A program made the position numbers and the translations under genes. DNA of 64,000 bases, taken from assembly GCA_002170395.1 (NCBI GenBank), contig NHEJ01000004.1, positions 1 through 64,000 on the forward strand. Reading direction: 5' to 3'. The stretch is from Betaproteobacteria bacterium TMED82 (lineage in GTDB: Bacteria; Pseudomonadota; Gammaproteobacteria; Burkholderiales; Burkholderiaceae_A). The notes beneath the pieces were generated by a model. It did not search any database, was not told where the DNA came from, and saw nothing but the letters and a program-made list of their open reading frames with translations. Positions 1 to 7,175 of this stretch are shown in pieces; the first letter of the stretch is position 1; each line of letters begins with the position of its first letter.

Positions 1-95
1 TCGCCGGCACTCCGAAGAGCCCGCTGCCGTTCGACTTGCATGTGTAAGGCATGCCGCTAGCGTTTAATCTGAGCCAGGATCAAACTCTTCAGTTT
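1..95 (-). rRNA. rrs: 16S ribosomal RNA, 5' end (partial)
   Basis: The reverse complement holds the universal 16S start GAAGAGTTTGATCCTGGCTC, followed by a stretch typical of betaproteobacterial 16S (GGCATGCCTTACACATGCAA, then GTCGAACGGCAGC). By alignment to the E. coli mature end, the RNA starts near base 95, and the gene runs off the left edge of the window. It is transcribed leftward, in the same direction as the trp genes upstream of it. Only about 95 nt are visible, so the lineage call rests on this short stretch plus gene order. Confidence 0.95.
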
Positions 96-209
96 GATCA
101 AATTTTTTTACTCAAGAATTAACTATGAGTTACCCCATAGATTTCTGTGAGCAAACAACTATTTACTTGTGTAACTTAGTCAGAATGCCCACACTTATCG
201 GCTGTAAAT

Positions 210-221
210 TTTTAAAGAACA
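210..221 (-). promoter_or_regulatory. rRNA leader boxA antitermination element
   Basis: Read on the minus strand this is TGTTCTTTAAAA, close to the boxA consensus TGCTCTTTAACA. It is followed by the ATTTACAGCCGATAAGTGTG stretch seen in rRNA leaders of betaproteobacteria. boxA in the nascent leader recruits NusB/NusE so that RNA polymerase passes through the untranslated rRNA operon without Rho termination. It lies between the putative promoter and the 16S 5' end, as expected. Confidence 0.7.
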
Positions 222-242
222 AGTCCTACTAAAGAACCAACA

Positions 243-271
243 AGAATATTATGCGGATCCTTTTATGTCAA
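243..271 (-). promoter_or_regulatory. Putative rRNA operon promoter overlapping the trpC stop codon
   Basis: On the minus strand a consensus -35 TTGACA (266-271) is separated by 17 bp from TATTCT (243-248), which matches 4 of 6 bases of the -10 consensus. Initiation near 235-237 would give a leader of about 140 nt ending at the 16S gene and containing boxA. The upstream flank is A/T-rich, as an UP element would be. The TGA stop of trpC (268-270) lies inside the -35 hexamer, so the two units share DNA. No GC-rich discriminator is visible, and other P1/P2 promoters inside trpC cannot be excluded. Confidence 0.6.
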
Positions 272-1074
272 CAAATATTGTTAAATTCAGTCAATAATCT
301 TTGTAAGGCTAATCCGGGGTCTGAGGCTGTTATCAGTGACTCTCCGATCAAAAAATTTTTATAACCCGCATGTTTAAGCCTTACAAGATCAGAAGCCGTG
401 TTGATACCGCTTTCCGCTACTAATAAAGTATTGTTCGGCACCTTAGGCCTTAAATTGATGCTAGTTTCCAAATCAACCTTGAATGAAGTTAAATTTCGAT
501 TGTTAACGCCCAAAATCACGTCGTTTAGTTCTAGCGCAGACTGCAATTCTTTCTCACTATGAACCTCGATCAAACAATCTAAACCCAATGAATCTGCTCT
601 TAATTTTAACTCTTTCATCAATGATAATGGTAAAGCTCCAACAATTAACAGTATGCAGTCTGCTCCGGAGGCAAAGCTCTCTAATACCTGATAGTCATCG
701 ATTATGAAGTCTTTTCTGAGTAACGGCAATTTCACATTAGCCCTCACATTTTCAAGATGCTCGAGAGCTCCGGAAAAGAAACTTTTTTCCGTTAAGACGG
801 AAAGGCAAGCCGCTCCGTTCTTATCATATGCTCTTGCAATACTTATTGGATCATAATCTTCTCTCAGTAGTCCCTTACTCGGACTTCCTTTTTTCATTTC
901 TGCTATTATCCCACTACATCCGCTTTCATTTGATTTCAATAACTTTTTACTAAATCTGTTTTCTTTTTTTTTCTCAAATTCAGATTCATAGTCAAAAAGA
1001 CTTTTCTTCTGCTTTTGCTTGGCAACCTCTAATTTTTTTTGTTTGAGTATCTGTGTTAAAAAATCAGGCACCAC
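268..1074 (-). CDS. trpC: Indole-3-glycerol phosphate synthase
   Basis: TrpC closes the indole ring of tryptophan by decarboxylating and cyclising carboxyphenylamino-deoxyribulose phosphate to indole-3-glycerol phosphate in the cytosol. The 268-residue TIM barrel has the usual length for a monofunctional enzyme. Motifs include AEMKKGSPSKG (58-68, first catalytic lysine), LLRKDFIID (118-126) and LLVAESGI near 217. Translation starts at a GTG directly abutting the trpD stop (TAAGTG), so it is the last gene of rpe-trpEGDC and likely translationally coupled. No trpF fusion is present. Its stop codon lies inside the -35 box of the rRNA promoter downstream. Confidence 0.97.
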   Translation of the reverse strand: MVPDFLTQILKQKKLEVAKQKQKKSLFDYESEFEKKKENRFSKKLLKSNESGCSGIIAEMKKGSPSKGLLREDYDPISIARAYDKNGAACLSVLTEKSFFSGALEHLENVRANVKLPLLRKDFIIDDYQVLESFASGADCILLIVGALPLSLMKELKLRADSLGLDCLIEVHSEKELQSALELNDVILGVNNRNLTSFKVDLETSINLRPKVPNNTLLVAESGINTASDLVRLKHAGYKNFLIGESLITASDPGLALQRLLTEFNNIC

Positions 1075-2142
1075 TTATCCTTCCAAATCATTTGTCAAAG
1101 CAACGAAAGCTTCTAATTTTGCAACAGCTTCTCCACTTTCAACTACTAATCTTGCCAAGTCGAAACCCTCCTTAAAATCATTTACTTTACCACCAATGTA
1201 GAGAGCAGCCGACGCATTTAACATGGCGATTTTTGCAGTTGCTTTATTAGTCTCGGTAAGGCTCTCAAGCACTTTTAACTTACTCTGTTCAAGACCGTGG
1301 GCAGTAATATCCGATACATTATGCTTCAAATTGCCTTTTGATAATCCAAAATCCTCAATTGACAGAGATCCGAGCCTGATCTCCCCACCTTTTAATTCAG
1401 CAAAATGAGTTTTACCAAAAAGTGAAATTTCGTCTAAACCGTCCTCTGCGTGAACAACCAACACATGATTCGACCCAAGATTTTTAAGCACCTCCGCTAA
1501 TGGTTGCAAAAGCTGCTTACTGAAAACACCTATTAATTGACGCTGAGTTCTCGCTGGATTCGTTAAAGGGCCTAAAACATTAAAAATTGTCCTTACCCCA
1601 AGCTCCCTACGAATTGGAGCTACAACTTTCATGGCTGGGTGATGATTGGGCGCAAACATGAATCCAAGACCAACTTGATCTAGTGTCTGCAAAACTTTTT
1701 CGGGAGGAAGATTTATTTTTACACCTAGGCCCTCTAATAAATCAGCACTTCCAGTTGCGGATGAAACAGCCCTTCCACCATGCTTAGCTACCTTTGCTCC
1801 GGCGGCAGAAGCAATAAACATTGCTGACGTAGAAATATTAAAAGTATTCACTCCATCCCCTCCAGTGCCGCAGAGATCGATAATATTATTGTCCTCAACA
1901 AAAACTGGCTTTACTAACTCCCTCATAACTTCAACTGCTCCCGTCAATTCTTCTACAGACTCACCTTTCATTCTTAAAGCCGTCAAAATAGCCCCAGCTT
2001 GGCAATTACTAAGCTGTCCAACCATAATTTCCTTCAGAAGAAAGCTCATCTCTTCTCGCCTTAGATCAACCTTAGATATTATCTTTGTTAGCATTTTTAC
2101 TACCGACTTATCAGGTATAGCTGTCGTTAATATAGAGTTCAT
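1075..2142 (-). CDS. trpD: Anthranilate phosphoribosyltransferase
   Basis: TrpD transfers phosphoribose from PRPP to anthranilate, the second dedicated step of tryptophan synthesis. The phosphoribosyl-binding motifs LCGTGGDG and KHGGRAVSS are intact, as is the NVLGPLTNPA stretch. The ATG at 2142 is preferred over an upstream start because it overlaps the trpG stop as ATGA and is preceded by GGAGATAAC. This gives 355 residues, the family length. It is a stand-alone enzyme, not fused to TrpG as in enterobacteria. Confidence 0.96.
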   Translation of the reverse strand: MNSILTTAIPDKSVVKMLTKIISKVDLRREEMSFLLKEIMVGQLSNCQAGAILTALRMKGESVEELTGAVEVMRELVKPVFVEDNNIIDLCGTGGDGVNTFNISTSAMFIASAAGAKVAKHGGRAVSSATGSADLLEGLGVKINLPPEKVLQTLDQVGLGFMFAPNHHPAMKVVAPIRRELGVRTIFNVLGPLTNPARTQRQLIGVFSKQLLQPLAEVLKNLGSNHVLVVHAEDGLDEISLFGKTHFAELKGGEIRLGSLSIEDFGLSKGNLKHNVSDITAHGLEQSKLKVLESLTETNKATAKIAMLNASAALYIGGKVNDFKEGFDLARLVVESGEAVAKLEAFVALTNDLEG

Positions 2143-2729
2143 GTTATCTCCAAAAAATTTCTGAGTAATTCGTGACCCCACTCAGTTAGGATTGCCTCTG
2201 GATGAAATTGAACACCGTAAATTGGCAAATTACTATGGGAAATAGCCATTATTTCCTGGTCGTTAGTTTTCGCTATTATTTCCAAACAATTAGGCAAATC
2301 GGCCTCAGATAGAGCTAGTGAATGATACCTGGTAACATTGTAGGGGGAAGGAATGCCTTTAAACAAACCCGTTCCAGTGTGTACAATATTTGACACCTTT
2401 CCGTGCATTATTGCCCTGGAATTCACAACTTTACCACCAAAAGCCATTCCTATCGTTTGATGTCCCAAACAAACTCCGAGAATAGGAATGGGATTAACCA
2501 TCTTACTTATTTCCTTGACAAGATCTAGGCAAATTCCTGCATCATTAGGATTGCCTGGACCCGGCGAAATGACAACTTTATCTGGCACGAAATCTGCCTG
2601 TTCAGATAAAATATTGGCTACAGAATCATGATCATTCCTCAATGTAACAACATTCACACCAAGTTGTCCAAAGTACTGTACGAGGTTGTAAGTAAAAGAA
2701 TCATAATTGTCAATCATTAATAAATTCAT
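2139..2729 (-). CDS. trpG: Anthranilate synthase glutamine amidotransferase subunit
   Basis: TrpG hydrolyses glutamine and feeds ammonia to TrpE for anthranilate formation. The class I amidotransferase triad is visible: Cys87 in GVCLGHQ, and His176 and Glu178 in FHPEA. At 196 residues it is a free-standing subunit. Since the window has pabB-pabC but no pabA, this subunit might also serve p-aminobenzoate synthesis, as in several bacteria; that dual role is inference. It sits 23 bp after trpE and overlaps trpD by 4 bp. Confidence 0.95.
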   Translation of the reverse strand: MNLLMIDNYDSFTYNLVQYFGQLGVNVVTLRNDHDSVANILSEQADFVPDKVVISPGPGNPNDAGICLDLVKEISKMVNPIPILGVCLGHQTIGMAFGGKVVNSRAIMHGKVSNIVHTGTGLFKGIPSPYNVTRYHSLALSEADLPNCLEIIAKTNDQEIMAISHSNLPIYGVQFHPEAILTEWGHELLRNFLEIT

Positions 2730-2752
2730 GAGTACTAGACCATCGCATTAAA

Positions 2753-4255
2753 TTAAAAGTCCATTTTTTCAACGGAATCAACAGCTTTAAAAATGGCAGA
2801 TGCTTTTGCTTCACTTTCTTTCCATTCATTTTCCGGGATGGAATCAAAAACAATACCTGCCCCGGCTTGAACGGTTAGAATTCCATCTTTGAGTACGCCT
2901 GTCCGAATAGCAATTGCCATATCCATTTCACCTGTGAAAGAGACGTAGCCACAAGCACCTCCATAAAGTCCCCTACTTTCCATTTCAAGTTCATCAATTA
3001 TTTCCATTGCTCTAATTTTTGGAGCCCCACTCAAAGTGCCCGCGGGAAATGTGGCTCTTAGCACGTCCATGAAATTCAAACCTGGCTTTAAATAACCTTC
3101 CACCTCAGACACAAGGTGCATAACGTGGGAGTATTTTTCGATTGCCATTTTCTCCGTAAGATTTACCGTACCGGTACTTGCAATTCTTCCTATGTCGTTC
3201 CTAGCAAGATCAATAAGCATTACATGTTCAGCTATTTCTTTTGGATCTTTTTTTAATTCCTCTTCAAAAAACTCATCTTCTTTTAAAGTGTTGCCTCTTG
3301 GCCTTGTCCCTGCAATGGGTCTTATTGTAATTCTATTAGATTTGTTTCCTAAAGAACTTGCATGGTCTTGCCTAACTAAAATCTCAGGGCTAGCGCCGAT
3401 GACTTGGAATGCACCAAAATCATAAAAATACATATAAGGGGAAGGGTTTATCTTCCTCAATGATCGATATAAAGAGAGTGGGTCTCCAGAGAATGGCTTC
3501 GCAAGAATCTGAGACAATACCACTTGCATGACCTCACCTCTGTGAATATATTCCTGTGCTTTCGTAACACAAACTTTGAACGACTCTTTCGAGAACTTCC
3601 TTTTGATTTCTCCAATCTTTGGAACTTTTAATTTATTTGGTTTTAGTGGTTGAGATAGTGCATTCTCCATTTCAATTAGTCTTTCATATGCCTCGTCAAA
3701 TGAATTGCCTTTATTTGGGTTAGCATAAGATATCAGGGTAATGTTTCCTGTGTAGTTATCAAAAACAGCAAGCTCCTCAGTTTGAAGTAACAATATATCG
3801 GGAATATTGGGATCTCTTTGTTTTTTAACTTTTTCACTTAATCGAGGCTCAAACAATTTGACAGTGTCATATCCAAAATATCCTGCTAAACCTCCGCAAA
3901 ACCGCGGCAAACTACTCTCTATGGGAGCGACTTTAAAAGCGCTAACATAATTTTCAATATACTTTAAAGGATCTCCCTTATTAGATTCAATTATTTCCCC
4001 ATTTACATTCTTTAGAGCGACTTCTCGACCCTTTACTTCAATTTTTATCTTGGCGGGCAAACCAATAAAGGAAAATCTACCAAACCGCTCGCCCCCAACC
4101 ACAGACTCAAGTAAATAGCCGTTAGGCTTGTGTACTAGTTTTAAATAAACAGATAAGGGAGTCTCTAGATCTCCGACATAGTTTTTTAATATTGGAACTA
4201 GATTGAAACCTTGACCGGAACTTCTCTGGAAATTTTCAAAGAGTTTATCCCTCAT
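2753..4255 (-). CDS. trpE: Anthranilate synthase component I
   Basis: TrpE converts chorismate plus ammonia to anthranilate and is the feedback-regulated entry to the tryptophan pathway. The 500-residue chain has the N-terminal regulatory domain and a C-terminal chorismate-binding domain with RPIAGTRPRG, DLARNDIGR, FPAGTLSGAPK and GGACGYVSFTG. An LLESVVGGERFGRFSF stretch near residue 50 corresponds to the part of the family that binds feedback tryptophan. An AGGTG Shine-Dalgarno precedes the ATG. The gene follows rpe by only 4 bp; phosphoglycolate phosphatase (gph), usual at this point in Burkholderiales, is missing. Confidence 0.96.
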   Translation of the reverse strand: MRDKLFENFQRSSGQGFNLVPILKNYVGDLETPLSVYLKLVHKPNGYLLESVVGGERFGRFSFIGLPAKIKIEVKGREVALKNVNGEIIESNKGDPLKYIENYVSAFKVAPIESSLPRFCGGLAGYFGYDTVKLFEPRLSEKVKKQRDPNIPDILLLQTEELAVFDNYTGNITLISYANPNKGNSFDEAYERLIEMENALSQPLKPNKLKVPKIGEIKRKFSKESFKVCVTKAQEYIHRGEVMQVVLSQILAKPFSGDPLSLYRSLRKINPSPYMYFYDFGAFQVIGASPEILVRQDHASSLGNKSNRITIRPIAGTRPRGNTLKEDEFFEEELKKDPKEIAEHVMLIDLARNDIGRIASTGTVNLTEKMAIEKYSHVMHLVSEVEGYLKPGLNFMDVLRATFPAGTLSGAPKIRAMEIIDELEMESRGLYGGACGYVSFTGEMDMAIAIRTGVLKDGILTVQAGAGIVFDSIPENEWKESEAKASAIFKAVDSVEKMDF

Positions 4256-4259
4256 AATG

Positions 4260-4991
4260 TCACCTAGACGAATTTTTAGTCTTTGCGATGCTTTGTAATT
4301 CTTTTCTTAGGTTAGCGAAAATGTTGGCGTAAGTTGATTTCTCCCCAGGATCAGGATTCTTAAAAATTTCCGAGCCAATCACAAAGGCATCTGCTCCAGC
4401 CTCAGCAACTAGTTTAATATTATTTTCTTTTATACCTCCGTCCACTTCTAACCTTATAATTTTGCCATTTTTTTTATACTGATCATCTATGATTTTTTTT
4501 ATTGACTTAATTTTTTCGAGTGAGCTGAGTATAAACTGCTGAGCAGCAAACCCTGGATTAACGGACATCACCAAAATAATATCGACTTTTTCTAAAATCC
4601 ACTCCAAGCAACTTAATGGAGTTCCAGGATTCAGCACAACGCCAGCTTTGCAGTCGCAGTCTCTAATTAAGGATAAGCTTCTGTCAATATGTTCCGTAGC
4701 CTCAGGGTGAATAGAAATAATTTCTGCTCCAGCCTCAGCAAACTCAACAATTAATCTATCCACAGGACTAGCCATCAGATGAACATCTAAAGGAATTTTT
4801 ACTGCCGAGCCTACAGCCTTGCAAATTGATGCCCCGAAAGTCAAATTTGGTACATAGTGATTATCCATTACATCAAAATGAATCATATCTGCCCCAGCCT
4901 GCTCAACAGCCCGAACCTCCTCCCCTAATTTAGTAAAGTCTGCCGACAGAATACTTGGGATAATTAAAGAATGTTCGTGAGAAGTGGACAT
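4260..4991 (-). CDS. rpe: Ribulose-phosphate 3-epimerase
   Basis: Rpe interconverts ribulose 5-phosphate and xylulose 5-phosphate in the pentose phosphate pathway. Diagnostic stretches are IIPSILSADFTKLGEE, HFDVMDNHYVPNLTFG, VMSVNPGFAAQQF and LEVDGGIKENN, which carry the metal-binding His and Asp residues. The ATG at 4991 is chosen over a TTG 21 bp upstream because it gives the family N-terminus. It heads the trp operon; coupling of rpe to trp genes is common in betaproteobacteria. The bases covering its start codon are complementary to the tandem-Trp region of the small ORF upstream. Confidence 0.95.
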   Translation of the reverse strand: MSTSHEHSLIIPSILSADFTKLGEEVRAVEQAGADMIHFDVMDNHYVPNLTFGASICKAVGSAVKIPLDVHLMASPVDRLIVEFAEAGAEIISIHPEATEHIDRSLSLIRDCDCKAGVVLNPGTPLSCLEWILEKVDIILVMSVNPGFAAQQFILSSLEKIKSIKKIIDDQYKKNGKIIRLEVDGGIKENNIKLVAEAGADAFVIGSEIFKNPDPGEKSTYANIFANLRKELQSIAKTKNSSR

Positions 4992-5027
4992 TAGTTTTGA
5001 AATGTAAAACAATTACTATAGTTCACG

Positions 5028-5111
5028 TTACTTTTTACCCCTCATTGTCCACCAAACAACGAAACCTAATATTAAAATAGCAATTAAAGCTTCAATAAAA
5101 ATTAATGACAT
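5028..5111 (-). CDS. Possible 27-residue leader or membrane peptide with tandem Trp codons
   Basis: An ATG-started ORF lies just upstream of rpe-trpEGDC. It encodes a hydrophobic stretch (about residues 3-22) ending FVVWWTMRGKK, so it resembles a single-pass membrane peptide with a basic tail. Codons 20-21 are TGG TGG, the hallmark of trp leader peptides. Bases 5046-5053 are complementary to 4983-4990, which cover the rpe AUG (7 Watson-Crick pairs plus one G-U). No Shine-Dalgarno is obvious. T-rich DNA encodes hydrophobic residues by default, and this stretch may also hold the mltA promoter, so it may be non-coding. I cannot name a family for it. Confidence 0.4.
   Translation of the reverse strand: MSLIFIEALIAILILGFVVWWTMRGKK
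5045..5072 (+). promoter_or_regulatory. Possible mltA promoter
   Basis: TTGTCC (5045-5050) and TAATAT (5067-5072) are spaced by 16 bp and point toward mltA, whose start is at 5119. Each hexamer matches 4 of 6 consensus bases. The site lies antisense within the small tandem-Trp ORF. The rightward and leftward units start only 7 bp apart, so their control regions must overlap the neighbouring coding sequence. Confidence 0.3.
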
Positions 5112-5118
5112 TTTAAAA

Positions 5119-6387
5119 GTGATTTTTACCTTGTTAATTAAATTTACAAAAATAGTAACACTGTTCTTACTTGCCGGATGCTCTTTTAATCAACAAGTAC
5201 CAGCGCCAGTGGGAGATATTCAAGAAGAGAGAAAAATCAAGTCTTCTGAAATTCCAAAATCTAAGCGCTCTAGTGAAGAACTAAAGTCGTTCAGTACACC
5301 TCCGCAACCAGCCAATGCTTGGTCAAAAAAAGGAACGCTGAATAAAATAAGTTATAAAAAATTGGTTGGTTGGCAGCACCAGGATTTTCCTGGAGCCTGG
5401 GTTGCTTGGACGCGAAACTGCTCAGCTAAGAAACTCTCCTCGGAGCTGAGAGAATTATGTTCCTTATCGAAAAAAAGCACATTATCGGAGAAATCAATTA
5501 AGAAATTTTTTGAAGATAATTTTACACCTCATTATCTAAAATCTTCACCTGGTTTAATAACTGGTTACTACGAGCCAGTGCTCAAAGGTTCTCGCGAGAA
5601 AAATTCTGTTTACAAATTCCCAATTTATAAAGTTCCTTTAGACTTAATTTCCACGGAAATTATAATTGACGGAATCCCTTCTGGGAAAACACTCATTGGT
5701 AAAGCAGTTGAAACCTCCAAAGGTAGATTCATCGTGCCATATCCAGATAGAGCGGCAATTAAGAAAAAAGGTCTTTTAAACGGTAAAGAGCTTGTGTATC
5801 TTGCTGATCCGATAGATGCTTTTTTTTTGCAAATCCAGGGTTCAGGTACCATAATACTCAAAAACAATGAGGTAATCAGAGTTGGGTTCGCAGCTTCGAA
5901 TGGTAGACGATATAAATCTATTGGATCCTGGTTGATAAAAGAAAAAGAATTATCCGTCGAGCAAGCCAGCAAAAACGGGATTAAAAAATGGATAGAAAAA
6001 AATCCAACCAAACAAGATAAGTTATTGAATATAAATCCAAGGATGATTTTCTTTAGAGAACTACCTGCGTCTCCAGATCCATCAGAAGGTCCTGTTGGTT
6101 CTCTTGGAGTTCCACTTACTGCAAATTTTTCCCTCGCAGTAGATCAAGACTTCGTAAAGCTCGGACTTCCACTTTTTTTGACTCATCAAAACTTTAGCGA
6201 AACTACCAATGATAAAAATCTCTCTTTTTTCGAGCCCAAACTGATGTTTGCCCAGGATACGGGCAATGCCATTAAAGGTCCAAATCGTGGGGACTTTTTT
6301 TTTGGGTCCGGGCTTAGCGCAGGTAATATTGCAGGGAGGACAAAGTTTAAAGCTTCAATAGTAATTTTATTGCCGAACAAATTTTAG
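5119..6387 (+). CDS. mltA: Membrane-bound lytic murein transglycosylase A
   Basis: MltA cleaves the MurNAc-GlcNAc bond of peptidoglycan with formation of 1,6-anhydro-MurNAc and acts from the inner face of the outer membrane. A lipoprotein signal ends in LLAGC with Cys21. The family stretch GLITGYYEP appears near residue 145, and the C-terminal 3D domain carries FAQDTGNAIKGPNRGDFFFG with its catalytic aspartates. The GTG at 5119 is the only start that preserves the full signal peptide, though a TTG 12 bp later is possible. It is divergent from rpe, as in other betaproteobacteria, and ends 7 bp from the convergent dsbC. Confidence 0.93.
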   Translation: MIFTLLIKFTKIVTLFLLAGCSFNQQVPAPVGDIQEERKIKSSEIPKSKRSSEELKSFSTPPQPANAWSKKGTLNKISYKKLVGWQHQDFPGAWVAWTRNCSAKKLSSELRELCSLSKKSTLSEKSIKKFFEDNFTPHYLKSSPGLITGYYEPVLKGSREKNSVYKFPIYKVPLDLISTEIIIDGIPSGKTLIGKAVETSKGRFIVPYPDRAAIKKKGLLNGKELVYLADPIDAFFLQIQGSGTIILKNNEVIRVGFAASNGRRYKSIGSWLIKEKELSVEQASKNGIKKWIEKNPTKQDKLLNINPRMIFFRELPASPDPSEGPVGSLGVPLTANFSLAVDQDFVKLGLPLFLTHQNFSETTNDKNLSFFEPKLMFAQDTGNAIKGPNRGDFFFGSGLSAGNIAGRTKFKASIVILLPNKF

Positions 6388-6394
6388 TCGGCCC

Positions 6395-7162
6395 TCAATC
6401 TAAGGACTTAAAGGCAATCTCTAAATCCTTTTTCGAAATTGCGCCAGGAATTCTTTTGCCGTTACTTAAAAAAATTGTAGGTGTCGCTTGAATTCCAAGA
6501 GAACGGCCTAACTCTATTACTTTGTCTGAGGGGTAATCACAGGGTTCATCGGTATTACTGGGTTCCTTATCGGAAATCATCAATTTGTTTAAAGCTTTAG
6601 AAGGTTCGGCCGCGCACCAAACTGATTTTGAAGTCTCAAGAGACTTCTCCCCCAAAATGGGATACAAAAAACTGTAAACAGTTAAATTATCGAACGAATC
6701 TAAAGTTATTCTAAGCTTACGGCAGTAGGAGCAATAAGGATCTTCAAAAATAGCTAATACCCTTTGCGGCGCTCCTTTTTTAAAATTGGTCTTAGTCTTG
6801 ACAGCAAGATGTAAGGGCAATGTAGAAAAATCGATAGATAAAATTTGTTCTTTCCTTTTTGCTGTTAAATTTTCTCCAGTTTTAAGGTTGATCAGTTGCC
6901 CTTCAGAAATCAGGAACTCCGCTCGTCTATCCACATAGACCAGCTCGTTAGCTATACGTACCTCCAGCAAGTCTTTCATCGGTGTCTTCTCGATGGACTT
7001 AATCTCGGCGCGCGGATCAATCCATTCTGACAAAACTGCACGGACTTTATCTCTTTCCTTTTCTGTTAAGTTGGTAGCTGTGATTGAAGGGAAATAAAAA
7101 CAGCTAACAGCAAGTACCACTAAAAAGAATTGCTTTACATTTTTTTTATTTAAAGTTATCAA
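6395..7162 (-). CDS. dsbC: Thiol:disulfide interchange protein DsbC
   Basis: DsbC is a periplasmic disulfide isomerase that reshuffles wrong disulfides in secreted proteins. The chain has a signal peptide (KQFFLVVLAVSCFYF), an N-terminal dimerisation domain, and a thioredoxin fold with the redox motif CSYC (about residues 144-147). A second cysteine pair and the cis-proline loop IQATPTIF are also present. I chose the TTG at 7162, preceded by GGAG at 8 nt, giving 255 residues. Another TTG at 7195 would overlap the upstream hydroxylase gene by 20 bp. Confidence 0.9.
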   Translation of the reverse strand: MITLNKKNVKQFFLVVLAVSCFYFPSITATNLTEKERDKVRAVLSEWIDPRAEIKSIEKTPMKDLLEVRIANELVYVDRRAEFLISEGQLINLKTGENLTAKRKEQILSIDFSTLPLHLAVKTKTNFKKGAPQRVLAIFEDPYCSYCRKLRITLDSFDNLTVYSFLYPILGEKSLETSKSVWCAAEPSKALNKLMISDKEPSNTDEPCDYPSDKVIELGRSLGIQATPTIFLSNGKRIPGAISKKDLEIAFKSLD

Positions 7163-7175
7163 TTGATTGTCTCCA

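Noticed and set aside
4983-5053. Classical trp transcription attenuator with terminator hairpin
   Set aside because: No GC-rich stem followed by a T run is present between the small ORF and rpe; only the start-codon pairing is visible.
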